Positions 10,088 to 21,702 of a stretch of DNA of 62,000 nucleotides are shown one piece after another; positions within the stretch are counted from its first letter, which is position 1; each line of letters starts with the position of its first letter. Both the position numbers and the translations under genes were made by a program. Source of the stretch: Tubiluchus corallicola (taxonomy: Eukaryota; Priapulida; Priapulimorpha; Priapulimorphida; Tubiluchidae); contig JAQGDQ010000084.1 in assembly GCA_030141605.1 (NCBI GenBank), positions 295,001 through 357,000 on the forward strand. The letters run 5' to 3'. The notes beneath the pieces are model-generated. The model saw nothing but the letters and a program-made list of their open reading frames with translations, was not told where the DNA came from and searched no databases.

Positions 10088-11030
10088 TTGAAATATTGGA
10101 TCCGTAAACTGGAAATGTAGAGAAGCCATTGAAATATTGGATCCGTAAAATGTAATTGTAGAGAAGCCATTGAAATATTGGATCCGTAAACTGGAAATGT
10201 ACAGAAGCCATTGAAATATTGGATCCATAACTGGAAATGTAGAGAAGCCATTGAAATATTGGATCCGTAAACTGGAAATGTACAGTGGCCATTGAAAGAT
10301 TGGATCCGTAAACTGGAATTGTAGAGAAGCCATTGAAATATTGGTTCCGTAAACTGGAAATGTACAGAAGCCATTGAAAGTTTGGATCCGTAAACTGGAA
10401 TTGTAGTGAAGCCATTGAAATGTTGGATCCGTAAATTGGAAATCTCGAGAAGCCACTGAAGTATTGGATCCTTAAACTGGAAATGTAGAGAAGCCATTTA
10501 AATATTGGATCCGTAAAGTGGAAATGTAGCGAGAAATCATTGAAATATTGGATCCGTAAACTGGAAATGTAGAGAAGTCCATTGAAATATTGGATCCGTA
10601 AACTGGAAATGTAGAGAAGCCATTGAAAGATTGGATCCGTAAACTGGAATTGTAGTGAAGCCATTGAAATGTTGGATCCGTAAATTGGAAATCTAGAGAA
10701 GCCACTGAAGTATTGGATCCTTAAACTGGAAATGTAGAGAAGCCATTGAAATATTGGATCCGTAAACTGGAAATGTACAGTGGCCATTGAAAGATTGGAT
10801 CCGTAAACTGGAATTGTAGAGAAGCCATTGAAATATTGGTTCCGTAAACTGGAAATGTACAGAAGCCATTGAAAGATTGGATCCGTAAACTGGAATTGTA
10901 GTGAAGCCATTGAAATGTTGGACCCGTAAATTGGAAATCTAGAGAAGCCACTGAAGTATTGGATCCTTAAACTGGAAATGTAGAGAAGCCATTGAAATAT
11001 TGGATCCGTAAAGTGGAAATGTAGAGAAGC
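10088..11030. repeat. 41-bp minisatellite array, about 23 copies
   Basis: The unit contains ATTGGATCCGTAAACTGGAA and AGAAGCCATTG at 41-base spacing (BamHI-type GGATCC at 10098, 10139, 10180 and on). Variant units recur in the same order at about 10281-10520 and 10776-11020, so a higher-order unit of about 495 bases has been duplicated. Long minus-strand frames across it are repeat translation and not genes. Confidence 0.95.
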
Positions 11031-11061
11031 CTTTAACAATTTTACAAAATCACCTTAAACC

Positions 11062-11066
11062 AGGTG

Positions 11067-11098
<32 letters not shown>

Positions 11099-11210
11099 TG
11101 TGTGTGTGTGTGTGCACGTGTGTGTGTACGTGTGTGTGAATGTACGTGTGCGTGTATGTGTGTGTATGTGTGTGTGTGTGCGTGCGTGCGCGCGCGTGTG
11201 TGTATATTTA
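11062..11210. repeat. (TG)n microsatellite
   Basis: TG/CG-alternating purine-pyrimidine tract of about 150 bases with GCGTGCGTGC stretches, a sequence type able to form Z-DNA. Confidence 0.95.
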
Positions 11211-11733
11211 TACTACTAACCCTGCAGTTTAAAGACTGCAATTACAACTTTGAAACCTGCATGAAACTTTTGCACGTCAAGAGCAAAACGAAGACCTAAT
11301 CGAGTCTGTAATGGTTATTTACTGCTGTTTGAGTAGAGAGAAAGTTCTTATCGTTCCCATTAGTGCTAGAAAATAAGTATAGAGTAACTGTCCTTGAGTG
11401 TTGTGAGTTAACTAGATTCTCTGTGTTCGCAGCGTGCAGTTTTCCAATTGGCATCATTTAGCTGTAAAGTGACGTTTACCATACCAAACATGGGGGCGTT
11501 ACCATACATCGGGTGCGTTACCATATATCGGGGGACACAGAAAAAAATTGTCAAAGTTTAGGCTGCAATGATGTTAGAAGCAATTAAGTTACAAACTTGA
11601 AGTTTTCTAGCAGAATTTTGCAATACTTTCCCTTTTGGCTCCCAAATTTACTGGTTTATAATTTTAGTAGTTTTTGAGTTACGACCGATAAAATTTTTCC
11701 ATGTTTAAAATTTACACGCCTGTACAATTGCAT
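11211..11733. other. Spacer without recognised genes
   Basis: Non-coding. A short duplication, GCGTTACCATA..TCGGG, occurs twice at about 11495-11531. Confidence 0.5.
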
Positions 11734-12553
11734 TTAGATGACAGGAAAAGGGGTACCTGTAGTAGGTTCCAGAAAAATTATATAACTTTACAGCAATTTT
11801 ATGAGCATATCGTACTTGCGTTGAAAGGATTAATACATTGTTTTCATTTTAAATCTTCCGCAATACTGTTCTGACGGCGCCATTACGTGACGTCATATAC
11901 ACACAGCGTAAATCAGAGAAAAAAAGGAAATGATAAATTATGTCCCAAAAATCTTTCCGTGCAAATCATTACTACTTAGCGTTTCGCTTGCCTCCTAGAA
12001 AGACTTATGTAACTAGAAAAGAGAATTGTTAATTATTTAAAATGTTTTCACCAATTGGTAAAATGTCGCTGACTCACCATCTCCAGGGTGCGCCACTCAC
12101 TAACCAAAAACGTATTAAAAACGTATTTTTAATCGTATTTACAAGATACAGCAATCTAACAAAATTTACTCAGTTTGTGACGTGTGCGCTACGAATGCTC
12201 TTATTGTCTTTCAAACTTTACTCAGTGTTATCTAAACTTGTTTCAAACGACTTATCATCAAAATGGCTACGTCTAACGGTCATCGAGCGAGTTTAAATTT
12301 ACAGGTTATATACAGAGATACTACCGATGCAATCCATTGAGGCAAAAAGGCAGTGTGTAAGTAATACAAAATTTTAAATCGAATTTCTTAGCTTTATGTT
12401 TATAGAGATTTTCTTCTGCTTAAAGAGAAGATTTATTTACTTCGGTGGAAAAGAGCCACATTGATACATAAAGCACTCACTAGATGGCAGTAAAACAATA
12501 AAAAATCAAACAGTTACGTCATGGTTTTCATTACAATAGATAGCGAACAGATA
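11734..12553 (+). mobile_element. TTAA-a MITE, long copy
   Basis: Starts AGATGACAGGAAAAGGGGTACC and ends near CAATAGATAGCGAACAG, the position of the right end in the complete copy 18639-19089. It carries the extra internal segment with TGACGTCA (11888-11895) and GGCGCCATTACG that is also in the copy at 21964-22635. Two open frames inside are non-coding in other copies. Confidence 0.75.
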
Positions 12554-12663
12554 AAGAATTATTATCATGATGAAAAGTGTGACTGTGAAATTCCCAAAAG
12601 AGATAAAGAACAACAGCCACACAGAGCACTTTGATGTTGAGGAACTGAAGGCAAAAATTGATT

Positions 12664-13140
12664 GAGCGCTGAGACCAAAGATAATGAGAAGCTGTATCGA
12701 GCGCTGAGACCAAAGACATGAGAAACTGTATCGAGCGCTGAAACCAAAGACATGAGAAACTGTATCGAGCGCTGAGACCAAAGACATGAGGAACTGTATC
12801 GAGCGCTGAGACCAAAGACATGAGAAACTGTATCGAGCGCTGAGACCAAAGACATGAGGAACTGTATCGAGCGCTGAGACCAAAGACATGAGAAACTGTA
12901 TCGAGCGCTGAGACCAAAGACATGAGAAACTGTATCGAGCGCTGAGACCAAAGACATGAGGAACTGTATCGAGCGCTGAGACCAAAGACATGAGAAACTG
13001 TATCGAGCGCTGAAACCAAAGACATGAGAAACTGTATCGAGCGCTGAGACCAAAGACATGAGAAACTGTATCGAGCGCTGAGACCAAAGACATGAGGAAC
13101 TGTATCGAGCGCTGAGACCAAAGACATGAGAAACTGTATC
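12664..13140. repeat. 34-bp minisatellite array, 14 copies
   Basis: Unit GAGCGCTGAGACCAAAGACA followed by TGAGAAACTGTATC. The first copy is 35 bases and the next thirteen are exactly 34. Units are nearly identical (GAAAC/GGAAC and GAGACC/GAAACC variants), so the array is young. All three minus-strand frames are open only because the unit lacks stops. Confidence 0.97.
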
Positions 13141-13258
13141 AGCTGTTAGATGAAACTTTTTTGCTCAGTTTGTATTGAAAGTCGTGGACATATAGAGCCC
13201 TGGCTGGAACAAGAGGAAAGCAAAACATATCGACCTTTAATTTTTTTAACTTCTTTTA

Positions 13259-13605
13259 ACAAAAACAACAACAACGACGACGACAACGATGACGACGACA
13301 ACAACAACAACAACAACAACAGCAGCAGCAATGAGCACAACAACAACAACAACAACAACAACAACAGAAAAAGAAACAACAACAACAGCAACCACAACAA
13401 CAGCAGCAACAACAACGATGACGACGACAACGACAACAGCAACAACAGCAGCAGCAACAGCAACCACAACAACAGCAACCACAACAACAACAACGACAAC
13501 AACGATGACGACGACGACGACAACAACAACAACAACAGCAACAACAACAGCAATAATAATAACAACAACAACAACAACAACAATAACAACAACAACGAGA
13601 ACAAC
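13259..13605. repeat. (CAA)n-type trinucleotide tract
   Basis: About 350 bases of AAC repeats with GAC, AGC and AAT variants. Predicted poly-Asn, poly-Thr and poly-Leu products are artefacts. Confidence 0.95.
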
Positions 13606-14080
13606 AATCAGAATTGTCATCAATACTATTTGCTGCTGTCTACTGCTGGTACTGCTGCTGCTGCCTCCGCTCGTACTACAGCTACTTAGCTACTTAGCTT
13701 ACTGTTTCTTGTGATACGTTAGTCAAACAAACGTAATTTGCCATAAAGACATTTGTTGGAAATATTATCTATACACCACAATTACGTAGATACTACCATT
13801 TCATCAAAATTAGCAGCAGCAGTGCTGACACAATTTTAAACACCACTGCTAGCAACCTACATTCGTTTATGTTCATTTGATTTACGGTGGTTAATTTTCA
13901 ATAAGCTGGGTCTTGGAATAACCTTTGAATAATGTTTGCTCGCGGTCTGCCGGTGTCAACTAAGTTAAGCCTGTAATTTATTTTGTAATTGTAATTAATT
14001 CCATGAGAAATTTCATGAGTTTTGTTAATGTGAGAAATAATAAAATGTTTAGAATGCTCTGCCTGATGAAGTGATTCATC
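13606..14080. other. Spacer without recognised genes
   Basis: Begins with GCTGCTGT-rich sequence (about 13630-13690) and continues as ordinary AT-rich DNA. Confidence 0.5.
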
Positions 14081-14160
14081 AAGTGGTGGTGGTGGCGATG
14101 GTGGTGACGGCGATGGCGACGACGACGGCGGTGGTAGTGGGGATGCTGGTGATGCTGCTC
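14081..14160. repeat. GGT/GAC-type trinucleotide tract
   Basis: TGGTGGTGG, GACGGCGATGG and GACGACGACGG repeats over about 80 bases. Confidence 0.85.
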
Positions 14161-14164
14161 AAAC

Positions 14165-14490
14165 GAAAAAAAAATGAAGCTTGAAAAATTCGTCTTGAAA
14201 TCTTCTATGACCTACGTTGCATACAGAGCTTGCGTAAGCAGTAACGCTGTAAATTTAAACTCCCGCGATGACCGTAAGGCGCAGCCATTTTAAAGGCAAG
14301 TTTTTTGAAACAAGTTTTGATAACATTATGTAAACTCTGAAGAAATAATTAGAGCATGCGTAGTACAGTTTTGCTAATTAAGCAAAAGTTTAAATTACAC
14401 AAGCCTTCCAAACGGTTAATACTAAGTAACGTAACTTTGCATGAAAAGTTGTTCGGGACATGCTTTAAAATTCTTTACACTTCCTCTTTA
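14165..14490 (-). mobile_element. TTAA-a MITE, inverted and shortened copy
   Basis: Shares GTAAATTTAAACTCCCGC, AAGGCGCAGCCATTTT, AATAATTAGAGCATGCG and TTTGCATGAAAAGTT with other inverted copies. It ends at about CTCTTTAA (14488). The central GTGACGTTTTACC part is missing. Confidence 0.65.
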
Positions 14491-14577
14491 AACTTGAATG
14501 CAAAGTCAATTGCCGCTGCAGAGTCAACTTTTTCGAACAACCTAGATGAAAACTGCAAGAGGTCTGAAGTGCCCTCA

Positions 14578-14903
14578 ACAAAAAATCGGCCACAATCGGC
14601 TTTGGTGCTTTTGAGATATACGCCATCTTGGATTGCTGCGTGCGCTCGTACATCCAAAATGGCGCATACTGAAACCAGGTCTAAGATCATAAAGCAAGAT
14701 GGCGCATACAGGGTCCAAAAATCAATCAATTATATACCCAATATTTGGCCCCATTAGGCGCCATCTTGGATTTATGCGTGTGCTTGTAAGTCCAAGATGG
14801 CGCCTACTGGAGCAGCAATCAGTTATATAACCGATTGTTCGTCCCAGTAGGCGTCATCTTGGATTTACGTGTATCTCAAAAGCATCAAAGGCGATTTTGT
14901 AAG
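14578..14903. mobile_element. Fold-back MITE packed with ATGGCGCC motifs
   Basis: The left end (TTTGGTGCTTTTGAGATATACG, from about 14601) is the inverted partner of CGTGTATCTCAAAAGCATCAAA (about 14867-14888). Inside, GCCATCTTGGAT and CCAAGATGGCGC alternate, so most of the element folds on itself. Six ATGGCGCC-type (YY1-like) words are present. No coding capacity. Confidence 0.75.
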
Positions 14904-15029
14904 AACTTGAGACCACGTTCTAGTTACAGAGTCTGAAGAAAAAAGTGTATTCCAACTTGTTCTAGGTCCCCCTTACTAGGAGCCATCTTTACCCACCTGT
15001 ATATTTTAGTAATGACTCACACGTTTCAA

Positions 15030-15345
15030 ATTTCTGACTAATAACTGCAACGTGCCGTCTGGTACTGTAATGTTATTGTAAATAATCTTACACTTAAACA
15101 ATATATATTTTCAAAAGCCAAATAGGTAATAATTAAGCAGAGCAGAAAACAAATTGATGCAGTAACTTAAATACTAATTATGTATTTAACAAAAGACAAA
15201 TAGGTAATAAATAAGCAGACCTGAAGAAAAGAAATTGATACAGTAACTTAAGAACTAATTATGTATTTGCAAAAACCAAATAGGTAATAATTAAGCAGAC
15301 CAGTAAACAAATTGATACAGTAACAATTAGCTAAGTATTTGAAAA
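15030..15345. mobile_element. Penelope-like/tandem-repeat element fragment (related to 50065-50400)
   Basis: Shares CTAATAACTG.AAC.TGCCGT then CTGGTACTG, TGTAAATAATCTTA and CAAATAGGTAAT with 50065-50300. Here a unit of about 86 bases (CAAATAGGTAATAA.TAAGCAG, GATACAGTAACTTAA) is tandemly repeated three times. The class assignment rests on the better copy at 50 kb. Confidence 0.5.
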
Positions 15346-15803
15346 TAAAGTTACAGGAACTGAACTGCATTGTACATTAAGAGAAGGCTTGTTAGGGTAC
15401 ATAAATAAACTTTCTTTTATTAATAAGTCCCAGTTATTTGTAGCTCTTCTTATAAGTTATTTATTGGGATATTCTCATACTTATCATGGCTGCCCTTGCC
15501 TATATTGATGAACACGTGCCATATAATTAATAATTAAACGCGTGCTACTAATAATCTATACATAAAATGCATGTCCCAATCTTTACAGACAGTCCACCAC
15601 CCAATAGCAATTTATTAATATCGCATCAACGCATCTTGTGACGGCTTCAGGCTAAATTCTCTTATACCTTCAACGAAAAAGCAATAACCCGGTCTAATTA
15701 CATTCTCTAATCTCAATTAATCCGAGCAGGTAATCATTATTGAACTGGAAGACCTCCTTTCTTTGTAAAATCATAATTACTGGATTGACCACGAGTGTGC
15801 ATG
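15346..15803. other. Spacer without recognised genes
   Basis: AT-rich; no exon or repeat that I can name. Confidence 0.5.
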
Positions 15804-16440
<637 letters not shown>

Positions 16441-16607
16441 GGTACAATCACATCAAATAAACAAGCAGATCAACAAGCAAAATAACATTAATTAACAAAT
16501 TAGCTGAAAAATACAAAATACAGGTGAGAGTAACATATGTTCGTATGGCACACAACTCATTCCTGTCAAAAAAATCAAAACAACGTTCTAAAGCCTATAT
16601 AACTTCT

Positions 16608-17830
16608 TTAAAGGAAAGGTCAAGCTTTCCTACGAGGTTGGGCTTATTTCAATGTTCGTGAAAAATGTTAAAAGGTCTAGTAATAATAGTGCAATAAGCG
16701 CCTCGTGTAACGAGTAAAATCACTTTAAAACCGCGATCATGCTTGGACGCTCCTATTTCAATGTCCCGTTTCTTCTTCCAATGACGTCATTCGTTTTGAA
16801 GAAAAGTAGCGCGCTGTCAATCTGCATCAAAAGTATAATACGTTTTTAGGTACGTAGCTAATTTTGTAATATTATTTTCGTGAATATTAGGCAAACCGCA
16901 GCAATTTCAGTTAGTTTAAGCAGCGCGCGCTTACTGGAACTCACGATTCGCTTACGAAAATTCACGAAATCTACCAGTTACGTCATATTTGTCAAATGAA
17001 TGGCGGCGACCACCAGCCTGAAAATTTCTATTCAAAGGTTGTGAATTTTAAATTTACGCTTTATAGGCAGTTCTTTTGCAAATTTCTTTGTTAAGTTACG
17101 ACAATAAAATAAACCAAAATACTGAGTGCTTTTGAAAAAGGCGTTATCTATTCTTCATGAAAATGTATTTTTAACTCCACTAGACCTTCTTTCGTACAGA
17201 TAGCAGAAGGCTAGAAAAACTATCTTGTAGTATTTTACTAGGACAAGGTAACTTCAAAGATTTTCTTTTTAATATTGGATACATACATGAAAATGTCTGT
17301 GTATGCTCAGACGAAGCACAAACAGTTGAACATTTGCTTTTTAATTGTACTCTGGTCGACGAAAATAAAAGATTAGCGCTCGGAAATATCCTACAATCTC
17401 AGAACAATAGTAAAATTTATACCTCTCGTGACCAAAACCTGCTAGATGCTTTCACTGAGTTAGTTTGTGATCCGTCTTTGCAAACTTTAGTATAAATTAT
17501 TAAACTTTGCGTAACAGAACAAATCTGTAGACATCTAATATTTCTGTTTCTAGTCACTTTTATATTATACAGGTCGTTTTGTGTAAACTGGTGCTATTTG
17601 ATTATAGTTGTTCTTATATATTATTTTGAGGTACGAAATCCGTGATTTAAAAATCTTACGAATGTAGCAGCAATTTTATTTAGAAAGTTTTTTAACCATA
17701 CCCTGCAAACAGAGAGCCGCTGTGTGTATTTTATGCAAATATTTGTATATGTGAATAATGTTAAATTTTAAATAAAGAATTAATAATAATAATAATAATA
17801 TTAATAATGAGTGCTTGTTTTTCCCTTTAA
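16608..17830 (+). mobile_element. TTAA-b MITE interrupted by a LINE
   Basis: Starts TTAAAGGAAAGGTCAAG and ends TTTTTCCCTTTAA, the same ends as the intact copy 20221-20699. It carries a TGACGTCA palindrome at 16782-16789. The element is split by a LINE at 17132-17807; without it the MITE would be about 540 bases. Confidence 0.85.
17132..17807 (+). mobile_element. 5'-truncated LINE nested in a TTAA-b MITE
   Basis: Flanked by the 9-base direct repeat TGAGTGCTT (17123-17131 and 17808-17816). It encodes an ORF2 C-terminus: LLGQGNFKDFLFNIG, CVC, EHLLFNC, ending ..SLQTLV and a stop near 17493. A 3' UTR, AATAAAG and a (TAA)n tail follow. It is the same family layout as 6448-6985 but a different sequence lineage. 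Confidence 0.85.
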
Positions 17831-18638
17831 TGAAATTTACAGTCCGCATTTGATACTTGCTAGCCTAACATTACTTCTTACATCTAATGTACAGGAAAAA
17901 ACTTTAATAGAAAGAAAATTTTCATTTGTGTAAAAAGTTTCCTACTCGCTACAAATAGATTATAACCTATCATAGAAGAGGCATGAAATCGAGAATTATG
18001 TGCAAAGAAATTGGCTACATGATTTTCACTATATGAGCAACTAACAACTTTGAGGTTGTTTAAGTGGGGGATCAATATGACATATAAGAGGAAGACAGTA
18101 TCTGTGTGATCGAAACGGCAAATTCAAAAGTTTTCAGTTTTCTCACTGCAACATTCCAAGCTGTACTTAGAAATCTTAATTATCGAGTTTTCAGCTTTGA
18201 CTTCCGTAGTAACTGTGACAGTAGCTACGCCAGACAAGTGATTTCAAATCTGTGTATAAGTACGAAAGATTATCGATAATGCAATTAGCTAATTAACGGT
18301 AATTAACGGTATATAAAATGACTGCGTCATTATTAGAAATGTCATCATCATCTTGTAAATCAAAAGTTAAAATGTGACCCAAGTGAGTAACCTGATTGCA
18401 AAAAGGCAATGGCCTGTTTTTAAGTAAAATTCGAGGTCTGTTTTACTTTACATTTACCACTTCTAAAAATAATACATTTGCACGTCGTTCGTCTGCTTTT
18501 TTTGCGCAACTGTCTTTGCGCATTCTTTGAAAATTAAATTCAAAGATGTTTTATTGTACATTCACTGCAGCCTCGTGGAATCCAAACAGATAGTAAATAA
18601 ATAAATAAATAAGTAAATATATGTACAAATAAATGAAC
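17831..18638. other. Spacer without recognised genes
   Basis: Non-coding AT-rich DNA. GCTAATTAACGGTAATTAACGG at about 18288-18309 is a short tandem pair, and (TAAA)n lies at about 18594-18616. Confidence 0.5.
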
Positions 18639-19089
18639 TTAAAGGACAAGAAAAGGGGTACCTGAAGTAGGTTTCAGAAAAATCGCCTTAAAAATTGACA
18701 AGATACAGCAATCTAAAATTTTACTCATTTAGTGACGTGAGCGCCACGAATGCTCTGATTACTTTACTCAGTGTTATCTAAACTTGTTTCAAAATGGCTA
18801 CGTCTAACGGTCACGGAGGGAGTTTAAATTTACAGGTTGTATACAGAGTTACTACCGACGCAATTCATTGAGGCAAAAAGGCAGTATGTAAGTGATACAA
18901 AATTTCAAATCGCATTTTTAAGCTTTGTGTTTATGGAGGATTTTCTTGTGCTTAAAGAGAAGATTTATTTTACTTCGGTTGGAAAAGAGCCACATTGATA
19001 CATAAAGCACTCACTAGATGGCAGGAAAACAATAAAAAATGAAACAGCATGGTTTTTGTCACAATAAATAGCGATTTCTTGTCCTTTAA
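18639..19089 (+). mobile_element. TTAA-a MITE, complete reference copy
   Basis: TTAA-AGGACAAGAAAAGG at the left and TTTCTTGTCCT-TTAA at the right give perfect 11-base inverted termini flanked by TTAA. TTAA targets are typical of piggyBac-type transposition, so it may be a piggyBac-mobilised MITE; no transposase is in the window. It is 451 bases and non-coding. Confidence 0.85.
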
Positions 19090-19639
19090 TAACTTGCAGT
19101 TAGTACACTGACAACCGTGTGGCATGTATGAAGCCCATTAAAGATGGGAGATGCCTCTCCCTGCTATTACTCTGTCAGAAGAGCTGATGCTGATGAGAGG
19201 AATGAGACAAAATTCAGAGCGGGTGGATTATTAGATCTGTTTATGGAAGGGAAAACTGTTCTCTTGTTATTTCAGCTGTCAAAGGGAAAATTAATGTATA
19301 AAGACAATAATACTAATGCGCCCAGTATGTCAAAATAAATACACAGGGTCAAAAAAATGTAGTTATTTCGGCACTTTTCCAAGCGGGATGGTCAGGAAAT
19401 AAATGCTTCCAGGCGTCCCAGAAACGTGTTGGGGTTCCACGGGAAAGATTGTGCTGGTCAGAGTATTTTCTTCAACAATTCGAAACAGAATTATGCTTTC
19501 TTGTTATTCATGTGGGTTTCTAGCAAAAATTCTGTAACAATTTTCAACGGTTTTATAACACGTTTGTACAAAGTTTACAGTTCTCACAAGAAATTAGTTT
19601 GTGAAGCGGATTATTGTTAATGGTTATGGTCACGATTAG
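19090..19639. other. Spacer without recognised genes
   Basis: Two short open frames (19144-19338, 19426-19620) show no conserved motif. I do not support either as a gene. Confidence 0.5.
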
Positions 19640-20162
19640 GATTACGGTTGAGATAAGGATTGGCGTTAGGGGTAGGAAGGAAAGAATAGGGTCAGGGTTA
19701 GTGTTTGAGGTTAGCGTTTAGGTTTAGCTTTAGGGTTGGGGTTGAGTTAGAGTTAGCGTTAGGGTTGGGTTAGAGTAAAGGTTGTGGTTAGGGTTGGGTT
19801 AGAGTTAGAGTTAGGGTTGGGTTAGAGTAAAGGTTGTGGTTAGGGTTGGGCTAGAGTTAGAGTTAGGGTTAGGGTTGGGTTAGAGTTTTGGTTAGGGTTG
19901 GGTTAGAGTAGGGTTAGGGTTGGGTTAGAGTTGGGGTTATGGTTGGGTTAGAGTTAGGGTTAGGGTTGGGTTAGAGTTGGGCTAGAGTTAGGGTTGGGTT
20001 AGAGTTAGGGTTTAGGTTGGGTTAGAGTTAGGGTTAGGGTTGGGTTAGAGTTAGGGTTAGGTTTGGTTAGGTTAGAGTTAGGGTTAGGGGCGGGTTAGAG
20101 TTAGGGTTAGGGTTAGGGTTGGGTTAGAGTGAGAGTTAGGATTGGGTTAGAGTTAGGGTTAA
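19640..20162. repeat. Degenerate telomere-like TTAGGG/TTGGG array
   Basis: About 520 bases built from GGGTTAGAG, TTAGGGTT and GGGTTGGGTTAGAG words, drifting at both ends (TTAGGATTACGG at the left). It is an interstitial or telomere-derived minisatellite, not a true chromosome end. Confidence 0.85.
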
Positions 20163-20220
20163 CGTTATGATATTTGAATTGTGTGGAGAATTGTAAACTT
20201 CTTCCGAACGGTTTGGATAC

Positions 20221-20699
20221 TTAAAGGAAAGGTTAACTCTTCGGAGAAGAAAGGTTTATTTTAATGTTAAAAGGGTTTAGTAATACAAGTGTGTTGCGTG
20301 TCTCGTGTAATCAGTAAAATCATTTTAAAGTCACGATCATTTCGCTTCAGCGCTCCCATTTTGAACACCCATCCTTCCACCAATGACGTCATTCGTCGAC
20401 TGGAAAAAAGCAGCACGCTGTCTATTTCCATATATTTTCATGTATATCAGGTAAGCTGCAAAAATTTGAATTAAATAAAGCAGCGCCCTCTGCGTTGCGC
20501 CTGCAAAAAGTATGGAAGTTCACCAGTTACGTCATAACTTACAAGTGAAAGGGGCTGCCATTGCCTCTGAAAATTGTCATAATGCGGCAGTATAAATTAA
20601 CATTGTTGACAGATTTTGTAAATATTTTGTTATAATTTAAGTTTAAGTGATAACAGTTAAATAAACCCAACATACTAAATGAGTTGTTCTTTCCTTTAA
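20221..20699 (+). mobile_element. TTAA-b MITE, complete reference copy
   Basis: TTAA-AGGAAAGG at the left and TTCTTTCCT-TTAA at the right form inverted termini. Conserved internal parts are GTCTCGTGTAATCAGTAAAA, CCAATGACGTCATTCG (TGACGTCA at 20384-20391) and CACCAGTTACGTCATAA. Length 479 bases; non-coding. Confidence 0.85.
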
Positions 20700-20782
20700 T
20701 CGCATTTCATGACAGGCATTCTTCTCATACACTGAACAGAAAGATCAGTAATTAACAGCAACTGTGTTTTGCAAACAACCGG

Positions 20783-21702
20783 GTAAAATTACATAGTACC
20801 TGCCTGCACAGGTAAACAACATAGTTACCTGGTGGATTATTCACAACAATTAAATTACATAGTATCTGCCTGCACAGGTAAACAGCATAGTTACCTGGTG
20901 GATTATTCACAACAATTAAATTACAGTATCTGCCTGCACAGGTAAACAACATAGTTACCTGGTGGATTATTCACAACAATTAAATTACATAGTACCTGCC
21001 TGCACAGGTAAACAACATAGTTACCTGGTGGATTATTCACAACAATTAAATTACATAGTATCTACCTTTACAGGTAAACAACATAGTTACCTGGTGGATT
21101 ATTCACAACAATTAAATTACAGTATCTGCCTGAACAGGTAAACAACATAGTTACCTGGTGGATTATTCACAACAATTAAATTACATAGTATCTACCTTTA
21201 CAGGTAAACAACATAGTTACCTGGTGGATTATTCACAACAATTAAATTACAGTATCTGCCTGCACAGGTAAACAACATAGTTACCTGGTGGATTATTCAC
21301 AACAATTAAATTACATAGTATCTACCTGCACAGGTAAACAACATAGTTACCTGGTGGATTTTTCACAACAATTAAATTATATTGTATCTACCTGCACAGG
21401 TAAACAACATAGTTACCTGGTGGATTATTCACAACAATTAAATTACATAGTATCTACCTTTACAGGTAAACAACATAGTTACCTTGTGGATTATTCAAAA
21501 CAATTAAATTACATAGTACCTGCCTGCACAGGTAAACAACATAGTTACCTGGTGGATTATTCACAACAATTAAATTACATAGTATCTACCTGCACAGGTA
21601 AACAACATAGTTACCTTGTGGATTATTCACAACAATTAAATTACATAGTATCTACCTGCACAGGTAAACAACATAGTTACCTGGTGGATTATTTACAACA
21701 AT
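20783..21702. repeat. 66-bp minisatellite array, 14 copies
   Basis: The unit carries ACAGGTAAACAACATAGTTA, CCTGGTGGATTATTCACAAC and AATTAAATTACATAGTA. Lengths are 63-66 bases, mostly multiples of three, so a plus-strand frame (21288-21743) can read seven 22-residue repeats of DYSQQLNYIVSTCTGKQHSY type. There is no upstream start context or non-repeat domain, so I call it a satellite. Confidence 0.93.

Noticed and set aside
10033-11039. Long minus-strand frames (up to 318 codons) over the 41-bp array
   Set aside because: Translation of a tandem satellite in overlapping frames; no non-repeat domain.
12506-13127. Three overlapping minus-strand frames of 164-198 codons
   Set aside because: All frames are open because the 34-bp unit lacks stops; not coding.
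12664-13140. Possible CRISPR array
   Set aside because: Units are contiguous with no unique spacers, and the DNA is eukaryotic.
13146-13714. Poly-Asn, poly-Leu and poly-Thr proteins
   Set aside because: CAA trinucleotide microsatellite.
19640-20162. True chromosome end
   Set aside because: Repeats are degenerate and flanked on both sides by ordinary MITE-rich DNA.
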